DNA of 37,831 bases from Pseudomonadota bacterium (GCA_022360105.1 JAKSDL010000440.1:1-37831); one strand, 5' to 3'. Positions 25,539 through 35,282 are shown, counted from the stretch's first letter. Program-made: numbers and translations. The notes: generated from the sequence alone by a model not told the origin.

Positions 25539-26009
25539 ATGGGTTTAAGTCAACGGGAAAAAATATTGCTGATAATTGCAGTTACGGTTTTTGTGCCGAT
25601 ACTGTTGTTTCGCTTCGTTGTTCAACCCGTTAACAGATACCAAAACCATCTGATAAATGGTATTGAATCATTAAAAACAAAAATTGAGCAAACAACGTTG
25701 CTTGGCCAGGAATATAGATACTTAAAAAGAGTCACCAGGACCAGGGCAGTCTCCCTAAGCAAAAAAACTGACTCCATACTTCGCCAGGAGGATTTGAAAT
25801 CCAGATCCAGAATTCATTTGGAAGAAAACCCCAAAGGTGGTCAGCGCTTGGTTTTGAAAGTCGATGAAATCAACCTTACCGAGCTAACACAATTGATCTA
25901 TAAAATTGAAAACTCCAAGCCTGTGATCATGATTGACAATATCGATATTGGCCTGTCCTTTAAAAACAAACGACTTTTTCGTGTCTCCATGGCGCTGATT
26001 AGCAAATAG
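25539..26009 (+). CDS. gspM: Type II secretion protein GspM-like
   Basis: A 156-residue bitopic protein. It begins MGLSQREKILLIIAV, with the LSxRE-hydrophobic pattern that opens most GspM proteins, followed by a membrane helix (about 8-30) and a short coiled coil. The small periplasmic ferredoxin-like domain includes LVLKVDEINLTELTQLIYKI and VIMIDNIDIG. GspM stabilises GspL in the inner-membrane platform. It lies 32 bp after gspL and 13 bp before gspN, consistent with one operon. AAAGAG is a weak ribosome-binding site. Confidence 0.78.
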   Translation: MGLSQREKILLIIAVTVFVPILLFRFVVQPVNRYQNHLINGIESLKTKIEQTTLLGQEYRYLKRVTRTRAVSLSKKTDSILRQEDLKSRSRIHLEENPKGGQRLVLKVDEINLTELTQLIYKIENSKPVIMIDNIDIGLSFKNKRLFRVSMALISK

Positions 26010-26022
26010 CAATAGAATTGAC

Positions 26023-26883
26023 ATGTTTGTAAAACGACTTTTACTTTATCTATTGCTGTTTCTGGGCATCGCTTATTTGATCTTCGTGTCTGCCTGGACT
26101 AACCTGGATCCAGCAGCATTGACACCATGGGTGGAAAGCCGAATTAATATAAACCTTCCCAGAAAATATCGAGCCGATATTTCCTTGGTAGAAACCAGTC
26201 TGAGCGGTTTGCATCTTAACCAGATTCGCGTTCGGGAACTACCTTCAAACAGTCCTGTGGTTGATGTTGAGAAGGTGTCGTTGTCATTCGGATTGTTGGA
26301 GTTTCTGTTGTTCCAGGAAATCGATTATTCAATGGAACTATACAATGGTTTCATTGAAGGGGAATTGGATCTCTTTCCCAAAAAGTCAGTGGATTTTTCC
26401 GTTTCTGAATTACAGATAAATCGCAATCCCGTTTTGCGAAAAACCAACCTGATTACATCAAATCCAATAGTAAATGGAGACGGTTTCTATACATTCAGTG
26501 AAAACCCCGAAGCAGAAATTGAATTTGATATTTTGAACCTTTCTATTTCCGGAAAGCCTCAGCATACCAACATTCCTTTCGAATTACCTGATACCAAGCT
26601 TTCAGAATTTGAAGGAGACATCGTTATAAAAGGAAAGGAAGCAGATATCTTGTTGTCTTCCAAAGGAGATCTTGCAGCAACTGTTGAAGGTATAATAAAG
26701 TTAAATTTTGCACGACCGGCAAACTCCGAGTTTAATTTAAATTTAACAGGTAAACTCACGTCTGAATTTGAATCAAAACTTGGTTTTTTTAAAAGTATTC
26801 TTGTAAACTACAAAAACACGACTGGGCAGGTAGCGGTAAATTTATCCGGAAGCCTGCAACGACCAAGGGTGAAAAAGAATTAA
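26023..26883 (+). CDS. gspN: Type II secretion protein GspN-like
   Basis: The 286-residue protein has an N-terminal membrane helix (about 4-26, RLLLYLLLFLGIAYLIF) and a beta-rich periplasmic body. The pattern SLSGLHLNQIRVRELP followed by VDVEKVSLSFGLL is typical of the GspN/AsmA-like repeats found in deltaproteobacterial GspN. The tail AVNLSGSLQRPRVK is also typical of AsmA-like proteins, which end with similar small hydrophobic strands. GspN is an accessory factor of type II secretion, and its role is poorly known. It follows gspM closely and precedes mltG by 18 bp. Confidence 0.75.
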   Translation: MFVKRLLLYLLLFLGIAYLIFVSAWTNLDPAALTPWVESRININLPRKYRADISLVETSLSGLHLNQIRVRELPSNSPVVDVEKVSLSFGLLEFLLFQEIDYSMELYNGFIEGELDLFPKKSVDFSVSELQINRNPVLRKTNLITSNPIVNGDGFYTFSENPEAEIEFDILNLSISGKPQHTNIPFELPDTKLSEFEGDIVIKGKEADILLSSKGDLAATVEGIIKLNFARPANSEFNLNLTGKLTSEFESKLGFFKSILVNYKNTTGQVAVNLSGSLQRPRVKKN

Positions 26884-26901
26884 TTAATTGCAATTGAATC
26901 A

Positions 26902-27939
26902 ATGAAAATCCGGAGTATCTTTTCTACCCGATTCTTACTGTTTCTTGTTGGAATTGGCAGTTTCACATTTCTTACACTTGTTTTTGTTTTCGCAACATTT
27001 CCCTATCAGTCAAATCAACCGAGCCCTAAGCACCTTATTGTTGAGAACGGCGACGGACTGAATCTCATAGCTGCCAAGCTGGAAAACCAGGGTATTGTTC
27101 GGTCAAGACAGTTTTTTAAATGGTTCTCTATCGCTATGGGAAACCTGACCAATTATAAGCATGGTGAATACCTGATTGAAGGTGATGTTTCCGTGCTTGA
27201 TCTGGTAAAGCTCCTTGAGGAAGGAAGAACGATACTCATTCCTGTTACCTTTCCCGAAGGATTGAGAATGAGGGAAATGTTCTCTGTTCTGAAAAACAAA
27301 GGCTATGAAAACGCCCAACAATACAACACCTTAAGTAAAAGCAAACCCTTCATACAGTCTCTGGGATACCCAATTCCCAACAAGACATTGGAAGGTTTTT
27401 TATTTCCAGAAACTTACAAATTTTCAAAAACCTCAACCGAAAAGACTATTCTGAGAAAAATGGTCGATACCTTTTTTCACAAACTACCCAATAATTACGA
27501 ACAGCTTGCAAAAAACGTTGGGTTATCTTTCTATGAAGCGATCATATTGGCATCGATTATCGAAAAAGAGACCAGTGTCCCATCGGAAAGGGCATTGATT
27601 GCCTCAGTGTTTCACAATCGATTGAAAAAAAATATGAGATTGCAAACGGATCCGACTGTCATATACGGCATAAAAAACTTCGATGGGAATTTAACAAGAA
27701 GACAGTTGAGAACCAGGACACCTTACAATACCTATACTAATTACGGTTTGCCACCGACCCCTATTGCCAACCCTGGACTGCAATCGCTTATGGCTGCTGT
27801 CAAACCGGCAAAATCAAATTACATTTATTTTGTTGCGAAAGGCGATGGTACCCATGTGTTTTCTGTCAACTACCAACAGCATAAACGAGCGGTAGCCAAG
27901 TTTCAAAAGCGCCGCAAGCGAAACTACAGGTCATATTAA
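26902..27939 (+). CDS. mltG: Endolytic murein transglycosylase MltG (YceG-like)
   Basis: A 345-residue bitopic protein with an N-terminal membrane helix (about 10-32), a LysM-like start (about 45-105) and the YceG catalytic domain. The catalytic Glu221 lies in ASIIEKET, equivalent to Glu218 of E. coli MltG. FHNRLKKNMRLQTDPTVIYG and YNTYTNYGLPPTPIANPG complete the active-site signature. MltG cuts nascent glycan strands and helps to set their length. The short spacing after gspN suggests co-transcription, although the functional link to secretion is not obvious. The 279 bp after it hold no gene. Confidence 0.95.
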   Translation: MKIRSIFSTRFLLFLVGIGSFTFLTLVFVFATFPYQSNQPSPKHLIVENGDGLNLIAAKLENQGIVRSRQFFKWFSIAMGNLTNYKHGEYLIEGDVSVLDLVKLLEEGRTILIPVTFPEGLRMREMFSVLKNKGYENAQQYNTLSKSKPFIQSLGYPIPNKTLEGFLFPETYKFSKTSTEKTILRKMVDTFFHKLPNNYEQLAKNVGLSFYEAIILASIIEKETSVPSERALIASVFHNRLKKNMRLQTDPTVIYGIKNFDGNLTRRQLRTRTPYNTYTNYGLPPTPIANPGLQSLMAAVKPAKSNYIYFVAKGDGTHVFSVNYQQHKRAVAKFQKRRKRNYRSY

Positions 27940-28112
27940 ACTCTTTTTCATTAAACAGTGATATCTGCTTTCGACCAAATAACTGATTGCGGTTAATTGA
28001 TTTAGGCAAAATCGATTTGCATATTCTGGCTTGGTTACTGCAGTGTATCCATAACCTCAGTTTGGTACAGTCCATTCAGATTTTAATCCTTGAATCGGGA
28101 AGGTGTTGTTTC

Positions 28113-28141
28113 TTGACATAACCCCCTGAATTCACGAGAAT
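28113..28141 (+). promoter_or_regulatory. Probable promoter of hflK-hflC
   Basis: TTGACA (28113-28118), a 17-nt spacer and GAGAAT (28136-28141). The -35 is perfect and the -10 keeps A2, A5 and T6. The hflK ATG is 78 bp downstream. Confidence 0.5.
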
Positions 28142-28218
28142 TAATAATCTCCAAACTACTATTACATCAGTCCTGAATCTCTCATCACGGACTCAAACCC
28201 CTCTCATGGAGTAAATAG

Positions 28219-29310
28219 ATGTCAGATAATAACAATCCCTGGGGAAATCGTGGAAAAAAACCCAGTGAATTAGACGAACTCATTCAGCAAGGCTTGAAAA
28301 AGCTGTTCGGTATGAAACCTGGAGGGCCCAAACCACCAGGACAAGACGAGCGGCCAAAATCACCAGGAGGGAAAAATCTTGGAATCATTATTGGTGTCAT
28401 TTTTATTGTCTTTCTACTTATTCAATCGTTTTACCAGGTCGATCAATCATCACGCGGTGTAGAACTTCGATTTGGCAGGTTTCATAATGTAACTGGTCCC
28501 GGACTTCATTTGTTAATTCCTTTTGTAGAAAAAGTGGAAAAAGTGGATGTTGAATCGATCCAGACGGTTGAATTTGGTATTCGACCAACCAATATGCGAG
28601 GTTACAACCAAACTTCAAATGCGTTGGATCTGGAATCCTTAATGATTACAGCCGATAAAAACGTAATTCAACTCAACTGGGTAGTCCAGTACCGGATACG
28701 TGATCCGGAATACTACCTGTTCAACATCAGAAGCCCCGAGGATGCTCTCAAGGACGTATCTGAATCAGTGATCAGGAGACTAGTGGGCAACAGGGACTTC
28801 GACTATGTTCTGGAAAATCGAGCTGAGCTAGCCGAATCAACAATGAATGAAATGCAAGAGTTACTCGATAAATACTTATCCGGAATTCAATTAATTGTTG
28901 TCCAATTGCAAGATCTTAATCCACCAGATCCTGTTCGTCCTTCCTTTAACGAAGTTAACCAAGCGGATCAAGACAAGATCAGGCTGGGTAACGAAGCTCA
29001 AAAAGAAGCCAACACCAGAATACCTCGAGCAAAAGGTGAAGCAAACAAGACCATTGAGGAAGCTGAAGGTTATGCTATCGAGCGAATCAATCGTGCAGAA
29101 GGAGAGGTGGCAAGATTTAATGCAATATACGAAGAATATCGCAAGGCCAGAGAGGTTACCAGGACCCGGATGTACGTTGAAACCTTAAGAACGGTTCTTC
29201 CGAATGTTAAAGATGTAATAGTAGTTGATCAAAATAACAATGGCGTTATTCCACTATTAAACTTAGGCGATTCATTCGGTGGCAACAGATCGACTAAAAA
29301 AGCTGAATAA
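28219..29310 (+). CDS. hflK: HflK, SPFH-domain regulator of FtsH
   Basis: The 363-residue protein has a Gly/Pro-rich cytoplasmic start (PWGNRGKKPSELDELIQQGL and a proline-rich stretch to about 52). A membrane helix follows (about 54-72, IIIGVIFIVFLLIQSF), then an SPFH/band 7 domain (QVDQSSRGVELRFGRFHNVT) and a coiled coil (AKGEANKTIEEAEGYAIERI). With HflC it forms a cage around FtsH in the inner membrane and modulates its proteolysis of membrane proteins. TGGAG is upstream of the ATG, and hflC follows after 30 bp in the usual order. Confidence 0.97.
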   Translation: MSDNNNPWGNRGKKPSELDELIQQGLKKLFGMKPGGPKPPGQDERPKSPGGKNLGIIIGVIFIVFLLIQSFYQVDQSSRGVELRFGRFHNVTGPGLHLLIPFVEKVEKVDVESIQTVEFGIRPTNMRGYNQTSNALDLESLMITADKNVIQLNWVVQYRIRDPEYYLFNIRSPEDALKDVSESVIRRLVGNRDFDYVLENRAELAESTMNEMQELLDKYLSGIQLIVVQLQDLNPPDPVRPSFNEVNQADQDKIRLGNEAQKEANTRIPRAKGEANKTIEEAEGYAIERINRAEGEVARFNAIYEEYRKAREVTRTRMYVETLRTVLPNVKDVIVVDQNNNGVIPLLNLGDSFGGNRSTKKAE

Positions 29311-29340
29311 AACAAACATATATATTCCGGAGAACAAAAA

Positions 29341-30270
29341 ATGAAAAAACTGTTATTGATTTTGGTTGTTGCGCTTGCGGTAGCGGCATATGACGGCTTC
29401 TATATAGTAGATGAAGGAGAGCAATCAGTAATTACTCAATTCGGTGAACCGAAAGGTGAACCCAAAAAAGAAGCTGGATTATATTTGAAATTACCGTATA
29501 TTCAACGAGTTCATTATTTTGATAAACGAATTTTAAAGTGGGATGGCAAGCCAAATGAAATTCCAACCCAGGACAAAATGTATATCTGGGTCGATACAAC
29601 TGCGCGCTGGAAAATTGAAGATCCCTTATTGTTCTTTCAAAGAATGAACAACGAGCAAAGTGCCGATATCAGGCTTGGAGAGCTAATAAATGGTGCCGTG
29701 CGGGATTTTGTCACAAAGAATAATCTGGTGGAGATTATTCGAAGTTCGGATTGGGATCCAACGTTTAAACTGACTACAGAAACGACACAACAGCAAGCAA
29801 GAGTTGAGATCAAAGTTGGTCGTGATATGATGAGTCAAATTGTATTGGATCAGGTTTCAGTGACGGCAAAAAGCTTTGGAATTGATCTGTTAGATGTCTT
29901 GATCAAGCGGATCAATTATACAACAGAAGTGAGAAAAACTGTTTATCAAAGAATGATCTCCGAACGCCAGAGGATTGCAGAACGTAAACGATCTGAAGGG
30001 CAAGCTGAAAAAGCCAGAATCCTGGGTGACATGGAAAAGCAATTACTGGATATTGAATCCACAGCTTTTAAGACCGCTGAACAAATCAGAGGTCAGGCAG
30101 ATGCCAGAGCCACGGAAATTTATGGTGAAGCCTACAGCAGGGATCCTGATTTTTATGCTTTCCTGATCTCGCTTGAAAGCTACAAATCAGTTATGGGAGA
30201 TAATACCAGGCTCGTGATTCAGGCTGATTCTCCACTATACCAGTATCTTCAAAAGGCTGGAATCAGGTAA
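29341..30270 (+). CDS. hflC: HflC, SPFH-domain regulator of FtsH
   Basis: A 309-residue partner of HflK. It has an N-terminal membrane helix (about 2-18), the start YIVDEGEQSVITQFGEP, an SPFH domain and a coiled coil with ERQRIAERKRSEGQAEKARI. The C-terminal YSRDPDFYAFLISLESY is a diagnostic HflC segment. CGGAGAACAAAAA precedes the ATG. The gene ends the operon and a strong terminator follows 14 bp after the stop. Confidence 0.97.
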   Translation: MKKLLLILVVALAVAAYDGFYIVDEGEQSVITQFGEPKGEPKKEAGLYLKLPYIQRVHYFDKRILKWDGKPNEIPTQDKMYIWVDTTARWKIEDPLLFFQRMNNEQSADIRLGELINGAVRDFVTKNNLVEIIRSSDWDPTFKLTTETTQQQARVEIKVGRDMMSQIVLDQVSVTAKSFGIDLLDVLIKRINYTTEVRKTVYQRMISERQRIAERKRSEGQAEKARILGDMEKQLLDIESTAFKTAEQIRGQADARATEIYGEAYSRDPDFYAFLISLESYKSVMGDNTRLVIQADSPLYQYLQKAGIR

Positions 30271-30284
30271 GAACCTCCAAACAA

Positions 30285-30314
30285 AAAAGGCAAAGCATTT
30301 CTGCTTTGCCTTTT
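30285..30314. terminator. Rho-independent terminator after hflC
   Basis: AAAAGGCAAAGCA (30285-30297) and TGCTTTGCCTTTT (30302-30314) form a perfect 13-bp stem with a 4-nt loop. A tracts on the left and T on the right allow use by both hflC and the convergent LpoA-like gene. Confidence 0.88.
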
Positions 30315-30351
30315 CCCTTCAACACTTGTAAGTCCAGCCTGTCTTGTGAGT

Positions 30352-32451
30352 TTAAAACACTTCCACTGTATCGGTTCCTACGATTTTTAAAACCTTCAGT
30401 TGCTTATTCAGTTCTCCATCCTGATCCACAGTCACTTCACCAGTTAGTACTCGAAATGAATTCAGATCACCAATAGCATTTTTTAGCGCCTCACTGTTGA
30501 AGTTTTCCTGGTTTTGCATGAGCTTGCCGATGATCTCCAGAGCCTCATAACCATAAATAGTATAGTTTGTAGGGGGATAATAGTGAGTGCGGTAATTGTA
30601 AAACTTCCAATGCGCTTCGAAAAACGGCTGTAAGTAGGTTTTCACACTACTAACCGGGTAGGTATCCACAAATCTCAGTCTACGGGTATTATCGAGCAGT
30701 TGATTTTCCCTGACGTTGACTGAGCTGCCGGAAAGGAACCAGACCTTTTCCGCTTCGAAAAACTTGGCGAAATCCATCGCTACTTTGAGGGTTCTGGTAC
30801 CTGTCGGCAGGAAGATGGCGTCAAAATCCAGAATTGGATCGGGCTGTTCCCTTGTTTTTTTTAGTTCCTCAGCTTCTTCTTCGCTTAATTCCCGCAAGCC
30901 CCCGGTAAATGATCGAAAAGCTTTGCTGAAGTCTTTCTGTCTGGGACTGATCCTGGAGATACCTACAATCTCACCGCCTTTTGATTTTATTTCATCAGCA
31001 AAGGTCTCCATAATATCAAAACTTTTGCTGCTTGAGCTGTAAAACAGAACAAATCGTTGGGCGTGAAGGTAGTCCATGGCATAATTGGCCAGTACCTTGG
31101 CCTCCTGCAATTTGTTTTGTTGGAAACGAAACAGGAAGGGATGATCTTTGCCCAGGTTTTCGGTCAACGAAAATGAGATAACAGGAATACGATACTCCTT
31201 AGCGGATTCTCCTGCTGCCAAGGAGGTACTTCTTGCCAAGGGTCCCAGAATGGCGATCACACCATGATTTTCTACCAGATCTTTAACATGGTTTTTAACC
31301 AATTGCTGCTTTTCCAGAAGCTGCAGCTTAGGGCTCAGTCTTTTGAACTCCGGTGAAGCATCCTTTTGCGAGGAATCTTTTAGGACCAATTGAATTGGTT
31401 TACCCTCAACCTCAATGCGCTGCATGCCCATTTCCAATCCATCCAGAACTTCTCGAGCCAGCCGGTCGAATCGCTTATGTGAAAAAGGCAAAATGACGCC
31501 AACTTTGTATGGCCTGGTGTCTTTGGCCAGGCGAATAACTTCATATATATCAGCTAGTTGCTCAAAATGATCCGAATCCGATTCTGCTTCCAGTACAAGT
31601 TTGTTGTAGTATTCCTCAGCCTGCGAATGTCGACCATCTCGAATTAACAATTGGACTTTTCTCAATTGCAATTGATAATACAATTCTTCTTTGTCATATC
31701 GTTCAAGGATCTGTTCTATGTCTTCCAGCTCGCTGATGTTTTCAATGATTTCATCAATCCAGAACTCATATCCCTGAATCAATTTGCCATTCTCATCTTC
31801 AAGAAAATAAACGGCTGAGAGAAATTCGTTGCGTTTTAAAGCATCTTCAATCAGATGTTTTCTTAGATTATGCCTTTCCTGTTTGGGAAGACCTGAAAAG
31901 AACTCCTCCGTGACCAGGTAAATTTGCTTCAACTCCCTGCCTTCAGAATGCAGAACCGAAGAGAGGTAATAAAAGACCCAATGAAAATGATCGCCATTTA
32001 CGTATTTGGTCAGATACTGATCAGTCAATTCTTCAACCAGGACGGTGTGACCCAGGTGATAATGAGCTTTTATGGTAAGAAATAGTTTATATTCTTTAAG
32101 AGCAAAGTTTGAACTAAACAAACTTTCCGGAGGATCATCTAATTTGTCTAATTCAGAAATTGCCTGGTTGTATTCTCCAATTTTTGTCAACTCTTCGATT
32201 TGCTCCAGGGTCTTCCGGTCCAGCTCTCTCTTTTCACTGGATTCTCCACCATCTGAATCGGTATTCGACAATTCCTGCTCGGTTACCTCCGAAATCTCGC
32301 TATTGTCTGCTCTATCCGAATGAGCACCCAGAGGCTGGCTGATGAATGACTGGGCCACGATGAACGTCGGAATCCACAATAAAGAAAACAAGAAAAAGAA
32401 TATGCTGACAATTAGTTTGTTTTGCATGGTTATTCGGATTGTGGCTTTCAT
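30352..32451 (-). CDS. LpoA-like/ABC-type substrate-binding protein with N-terminal helical repeats
   Basis: A 699-residue exported protein. A signal sequence (about 10-34) is followed by an acidic linker and a helical, TPR-like region (about 75-315, with KTLEQIEELTKIGEYNQAIS). A type 1 periplasmic-binding fold fills about 320-690 (YKVGVILPFSHKRFDRLARE, IAILGPLARSTSLAAGE, TIYGYEALEIIG). This TPR plus binding-fold layout matches LpoA/YraM proteins, which activate PBP1A from the outer membrane, and related branched amino-acid binders. Unlike LpoA, no lipobox cysteine is seen. No ABC permease is nearby, so transport is unlikely. It lies 12 bp after the SurA-like gene, so an envelope role is inferred. 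An alternative ATG exists at 32427. Confidence 0.7.
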   Translation of the reverse strand: MKATIRITMQNKLIVSIFFFLFSLLWIPTFIVAQSFISQPLGAHSDRADNSEISEVTEQELSNTDSDGGESSEKRELDRKTLEQIEELTKIGEYNQAISELDKLDDPPESLFSSNFALKEYKLFLTIKAHYHLGHTVLVEELTDQYLTKYVNGDHFHWVFYYLSSVLHSEGRELKQIYLVTEEFFSGLPKQERHNLRKHLIEDALKRNEFLSAVYFLEDENGKLIQGYEFWIDEIIENISELEDIEQILERYDKEELYYQLQLRKVQLLIRDGRHSQAEEYYNKLVLEAESDSDHFEQLADIYEVIRLAKDTRPYKVGVILPFSHKRFDRLAREVLDGLEMGMQRIEVEGKPIQLVLKDSSQKDASPEFKRLSPKLQLLEKQQLVKNHVKDLVENHGVIAILGPLARSTSLAAGESAKEYRIPVISFSLTENLGKDHPFLFRFQQNKLQEAKVLANYAMDYLHAQRFVLFYSSSSKSFDIMETFADEIKSKGGEIVGISRISPRQKDFSKAFRSFTGGLRELSEEEAEELKKTREQPDPILDFDAIFLPTGTRTLKVAMDFAKFFEAEKVWFLSGSSVNVRENQLLDNTRRLRFVDTYPVSSVKTYLQPFFEAHWKFYNYRTHYYPPTNYTIYGYEALEIIGKLMQNQENFNSEALKNAIGDLNSFRVLTGEVTVDQDGELNKQLKVLKIVGTDTVEVF

Positions 32452-32463
32452 ATAGCGTCCGTG

Positions 32464-33408
32464 CTACTTGAAGATGATGCTGGCGTTACTTTTTAGAGTA
32501 GCAATGTATTGTAGGTAAAGCTCTTGAAACTGTTTTTGATACTCCTGTTGTCTCAACTTGTTTTTGACTGTCTCAAAAGGCTCTTTCATCTCCTTTTTTG
32601 ACTCCAGAACTTCTATCAGATGAAATCCAAATGGCGATCTGACAGGTTCACTAATCTTTCCCTTTTCAAGTGAAAACGCCGCATCAGCAAACTCTTTCAC
32701 CATTTCGTTTTTTTTAAAAAATCCAAGATCCCCATGGTTTGTTTTGACTGAAGGATCTTCGGAATACAAGTCTGCAATTTTTACGAACGACTCACCCTCC
32801 AGGACTCTGTTTCTGAGGTCGTTTATTTTTTTCAAGGCTAGGGACACCTTGTCATCACTAGCGTTTTTGCTAACCAGAATCAATATATGCCGGGCTCTCA
32901 CCAGCTCTTCACCGCTGGCGCTTTTCTCATACTCAGTTTTCAATGACTCTTCGCTAATATTGATTTTGGAACTTATCTCCCTGGCGATAACCCTGTTCCT
33001 CAAAATCTGACGTTTGTAGGTCTTCCGGAAATCAGAGAGACTGATATTTTGACGTTCTAATAGTTCTTCAAATTCAAGTTCATTGATTCTTCTTTGACTT
33101 CTGAACTGAGCAAGTTCCCTATCCAGATCTTCTTCACCAATCAGAATTTGCAATTCTTCCGCTTTAGCGTCCAGCAGGGATTCTTCCACCAATTGGTTGA
33201 TTGCCTCCTTTCTGAATTCCCCTATCAGTTCTGCGTTAGGCTGTTTTCCGGTTCTCACCCTTGCTAATTCAACTGCCCGAATTTCGATTTCGTTTTTTGT
33301 AATAGCCTGATCTTCAATGAGTATTTTAATCGAGTCATACTTTATAGCTCCCCGGGTTTGAATAACAAGGGAAGTAAAGCAGATGACCAATACTGTAACT
33401 ATCCTCAT
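32464..33408 (-). CDS. SurA/PpiC-like periplasmic peptidyl-prolyl isomerase
   Basis: The 314-residue protein has a signal peptide (1-20, ending QTRG), a helical SurA N-terminal domain (about 28-160, with ILIEDQAITKNEIEIRAVEL) and one parvulin domain (about 165-272). The parvulin domain shows RARHILILV, SEDPSVKTNHGDLGFFKKNE and SPFGFHLIEVLE. E. coli SurA has two parvulin domains; this one has one, as in many non-gamma relatives. It should assist folding of outer-membrane proteins. It is between the unknown exported protein (46 bp upstream) and the LpoA-like gene (12 bp downstream) in a minus-strand operon. Confidence 0.9.
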   Translation of the reverse strand: MRIVTVLVICFTSLVIQTRGAIKYDSIKILIEDQAITKNEIEIRAVELARVRTGKQPNAELIGEFRKEAINQLVEESLLDAKAEELQILIGEEDLDRELAQFRSQRRINELEFEELLERQNISLSDFRKTYKRQILRNRVIAREISSKINISEESLKTEYEKSASGEELVRARHILILVSKNASDDKVSLALKKINDLRNRVLEGESFVKIADLYSEDPSVKTNHGDLGFFKKNEMVKEFADAAFSLEKGKISEPVRSPFGFHLIEVLESKKEMKEPFETVKNKLRQQEYQKQFQELYLQYIATLKSNASIIFK

Positions 33409-33454
33409 AATGACACTTTAAAATTAAGAAATTGCTCAAAAGATATGACGTGAT

Positions 33455-34315
33455 CTACTGTCCGTAGTTTGTTTCAAAAGAGAAAGGAGCACCCTCCGGA
33501 AACAGATCCCTGTATTTTTTGATGATTTCATTTCGCTTTTGATAAATCCTTCTAAATTGAAGATTTATAATCCGAGTTTCCTTAAATAGCCTGGAATTAA
33601 CATAATAACGAGTGAGTTCGGGAATCGATTCCCTTTCTTTATTCCATTCTGAAAAAGTGATTAAATGCGGGTAGTATCTCCCCTGAATTTGAATCTGGCT
33701 TTGCATGCCAAGGACTTTGAAGGTGTTGGGATCGATCTGCAGATTATTGGTATCCGTTCCTACTTTGTATAGCATTTTATATCGTTCTTTTATATAGGTC
33801 AGCCCGATGGGAGTAACGTGAAACCGGTTGAGTTGTTCCTCAAGTAGTGCCAGGTGTTTTGTGAAGAAAATCAGAGCTGGGAAATAAATATCTTCATTAT
33901 TAAACTGCCTTGTTGAACTCAGATTCTCAGAAAATTTCTTGCCACCTAACTCATCTATGAATATGTGTAAGGCTTCACCAAATTCATCAACTGTTTCAAT
34001 TGAAACGAATTCATCGCGTACAAATACAATATTCTGCAGATATGATTTTTCGGGTATTGCATATGGTTTAATGGTTGTGTCTGCATCTTCATGTAAGGGA
34101 GCAAATGCTTCCGGATCAAACACACTTACTTTCACCTCAAGATAAAACTGGTAGATCTTGCTATTTTGTTCCAATACCTGATGCAATGCACTTTCCGGCT
34201 TCATGAAAGCTGCCTGCGCCGAATTGCCTTGAACAAAAGGCACAACATTCAGCAGAAATATAAGGAATATTACTACAAGTTCACGCTCGACTCTCTTTGA
34301 AAATTTCATAGACAT
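33455..34315 (-). CDS. Exported protein of unknown function
   Basis: I do not recognise this protein. From the ATG at 34315 it has 286 residues, with a signal sequence (MSMKFSKRVERELVVIFLIF to about AQAAF). The mature part is mixed alpha/beta and contains YLEVKVSVFDPEAFAP, IFIDELGGKKFSENLSS and FKVLGMQSQIQIQGRYYPHL. The last segments are shaped like strands of a LolA-like or lipoprotein-sorting fold, but this is a loose impression. In-frame ATGs at 34378, 34357 and 34309 are alternatives; 34315 or 34309 fits the signal peptide best. It appears to be first in an operon with the SurA-like and LpoA-like genes, suggesting an outer-membrane assembly role. Confidence 0.65.
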   Translation of the reverse strand: MSMKFSKRVERELVVIFLIFLLNVVPFVQGNSAQAAFMKPESALHQVLEQNSKIYQFYLEVKVSVFDPEAFAPLHEDADTTIKPYAIPEKSYLQNIVFVRDEFVSIETVDEFGEALHIFIDELGGKKFSENLSSTRQFNNEDIYFPALIFFTKHLALLEEQLNRFHVTPIGLTYIKERYKMLYKVGTDTNNLQIDPNTFKVLGMQSQIQIQGRYYPHLITFSEWNKERESIPELTRYYVNSRLFKETRIINLQFRRIYQKRNEIIKKYRDLFPEGAPFSFETNYGQ

Positions 34316-34659
34316 AACAGGTCTATACCTTTGATTTAAGTAGGCTTGATTGTTCATTTTTACTTCTTTAGCAAACATTCAAAAAGTTGTCTTCCCATTT
34401 CTCGTAGCCGCAGCCTCTGCGCTCACTGTTTCAGATAATTCAACGACACCGTTAACAAGGCCCTTATTTATTCTAAGAAGATGTCAAATAGTTGTCCTTT
34501 GCTAGCCCTTTATCCTATTGGGGATTGATAAAGAGTCAGTAAAAACCTTATGATACCTACTTATCAGGAAAAACCCTAAAGCTTATCGACAAAGAAACTA
34601 CACCTTACACGTAATATTCCTGACACACTAAAACCACAATTGTTCTACAAGGAGAACAA

Positions 34660-35127
34660 ATGAAAGCATCCCTATTGGAAGGTCATTTCAACGCTAAAAA
34701 CCAAAAAATTGCGATTATCGTAGCCAGATTTAATGATTTCATTACCAACAAACTATTAGACGGTGCAATTGATACATTTGTCCGGCACGAAGGTGATGAA
34801 AGCAATCTGACTGTCATTCGGGTACCAGGCGCTTTTGAAATTCCAATCACCTGTCAAAAAGCTGCTGCCTCCGGTAAATATGATGGTATATTGACCCTTG
34901 GTGCCGTAATTCGTGGTTCAACACCTCACTTTGACTATGTTGCCAATGAGGTTTCAAAGGGTGTTGCAAGCGCTTCCATGAAATACGACCTTCCTATTGC
35001 ATTCGGTGTGTTAACAACCGACTCTATTGAACAAGCAATAGAGAGGGCAGGAACCAAAGCTGGAAATAAAGGAAGCGAAACCATGCAAGGACTAATTGAA
35101 CTGATCGATCTGTTCAAGAAAATTTAG
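34660..35127 (+). CDS. ribH: 6,7-dimethyl-8-ribityllumazine synthase
   Basis: A 155-residue lumazine synthase that condenses a pyrimidine with dihydroxybutanone phosphate in riboflavin synthesis. It shows [45 protein letters not shown] with the catalytic His90, and [30 protein letters not shown] is a strong ribosome-binding site. The usual neighbours ribD, ribE, ribBA and nusB are absent. I see no FMN riboswitch in the 281-344 bp upstream. Confidence 0.96.
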   Translation: MKASLLEGHFNAKNQKIAIIVARFNDFITNKLLDGAIDTFVRHEGDESNLTVIRVPGAFEIPITCQKAAASGKYDGILTLGAVIRGSTPHFDYVANEVSKGVASASMKYDLPIAFGVLTTDSIEQAIERAGTKAGNKGSETMQGLIELIDLFKKI

Positions 35128-35247
35128 CCACTTTGATCAAGTCAGAATATCCAATGTTGTCATCATCAATAATGAGAATCCATATAAAAACTTAATGTAA
35201 ATAGATGGTTACAAAAACCTGTCAATCCGGATGATATCTGTATTTAG

Positions 35248-35276
35248 TTGCCAATAGACTGGAAAATGGATATAAT
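35248..35276 (+). promoter_or_regulatory. Near-consensus sigma70 promoter
   Basis: TTGCCA (35248-35253), exactly 17 nt, then TATAAT (35271-35276). Eleven of twelve consensus bases match. It would start transcription near 35283, about 558 nt before the RNase E/G start codon. Confidence 0.7.
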
Positions 35277-35282
35277 CCACAT

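Noticed and set aside
34379..34659. Possible FMN riboswitch upstream of ribH
   Set aside because: The conserved RFN-element segments are not present; only general AT-rich sequence is seen.
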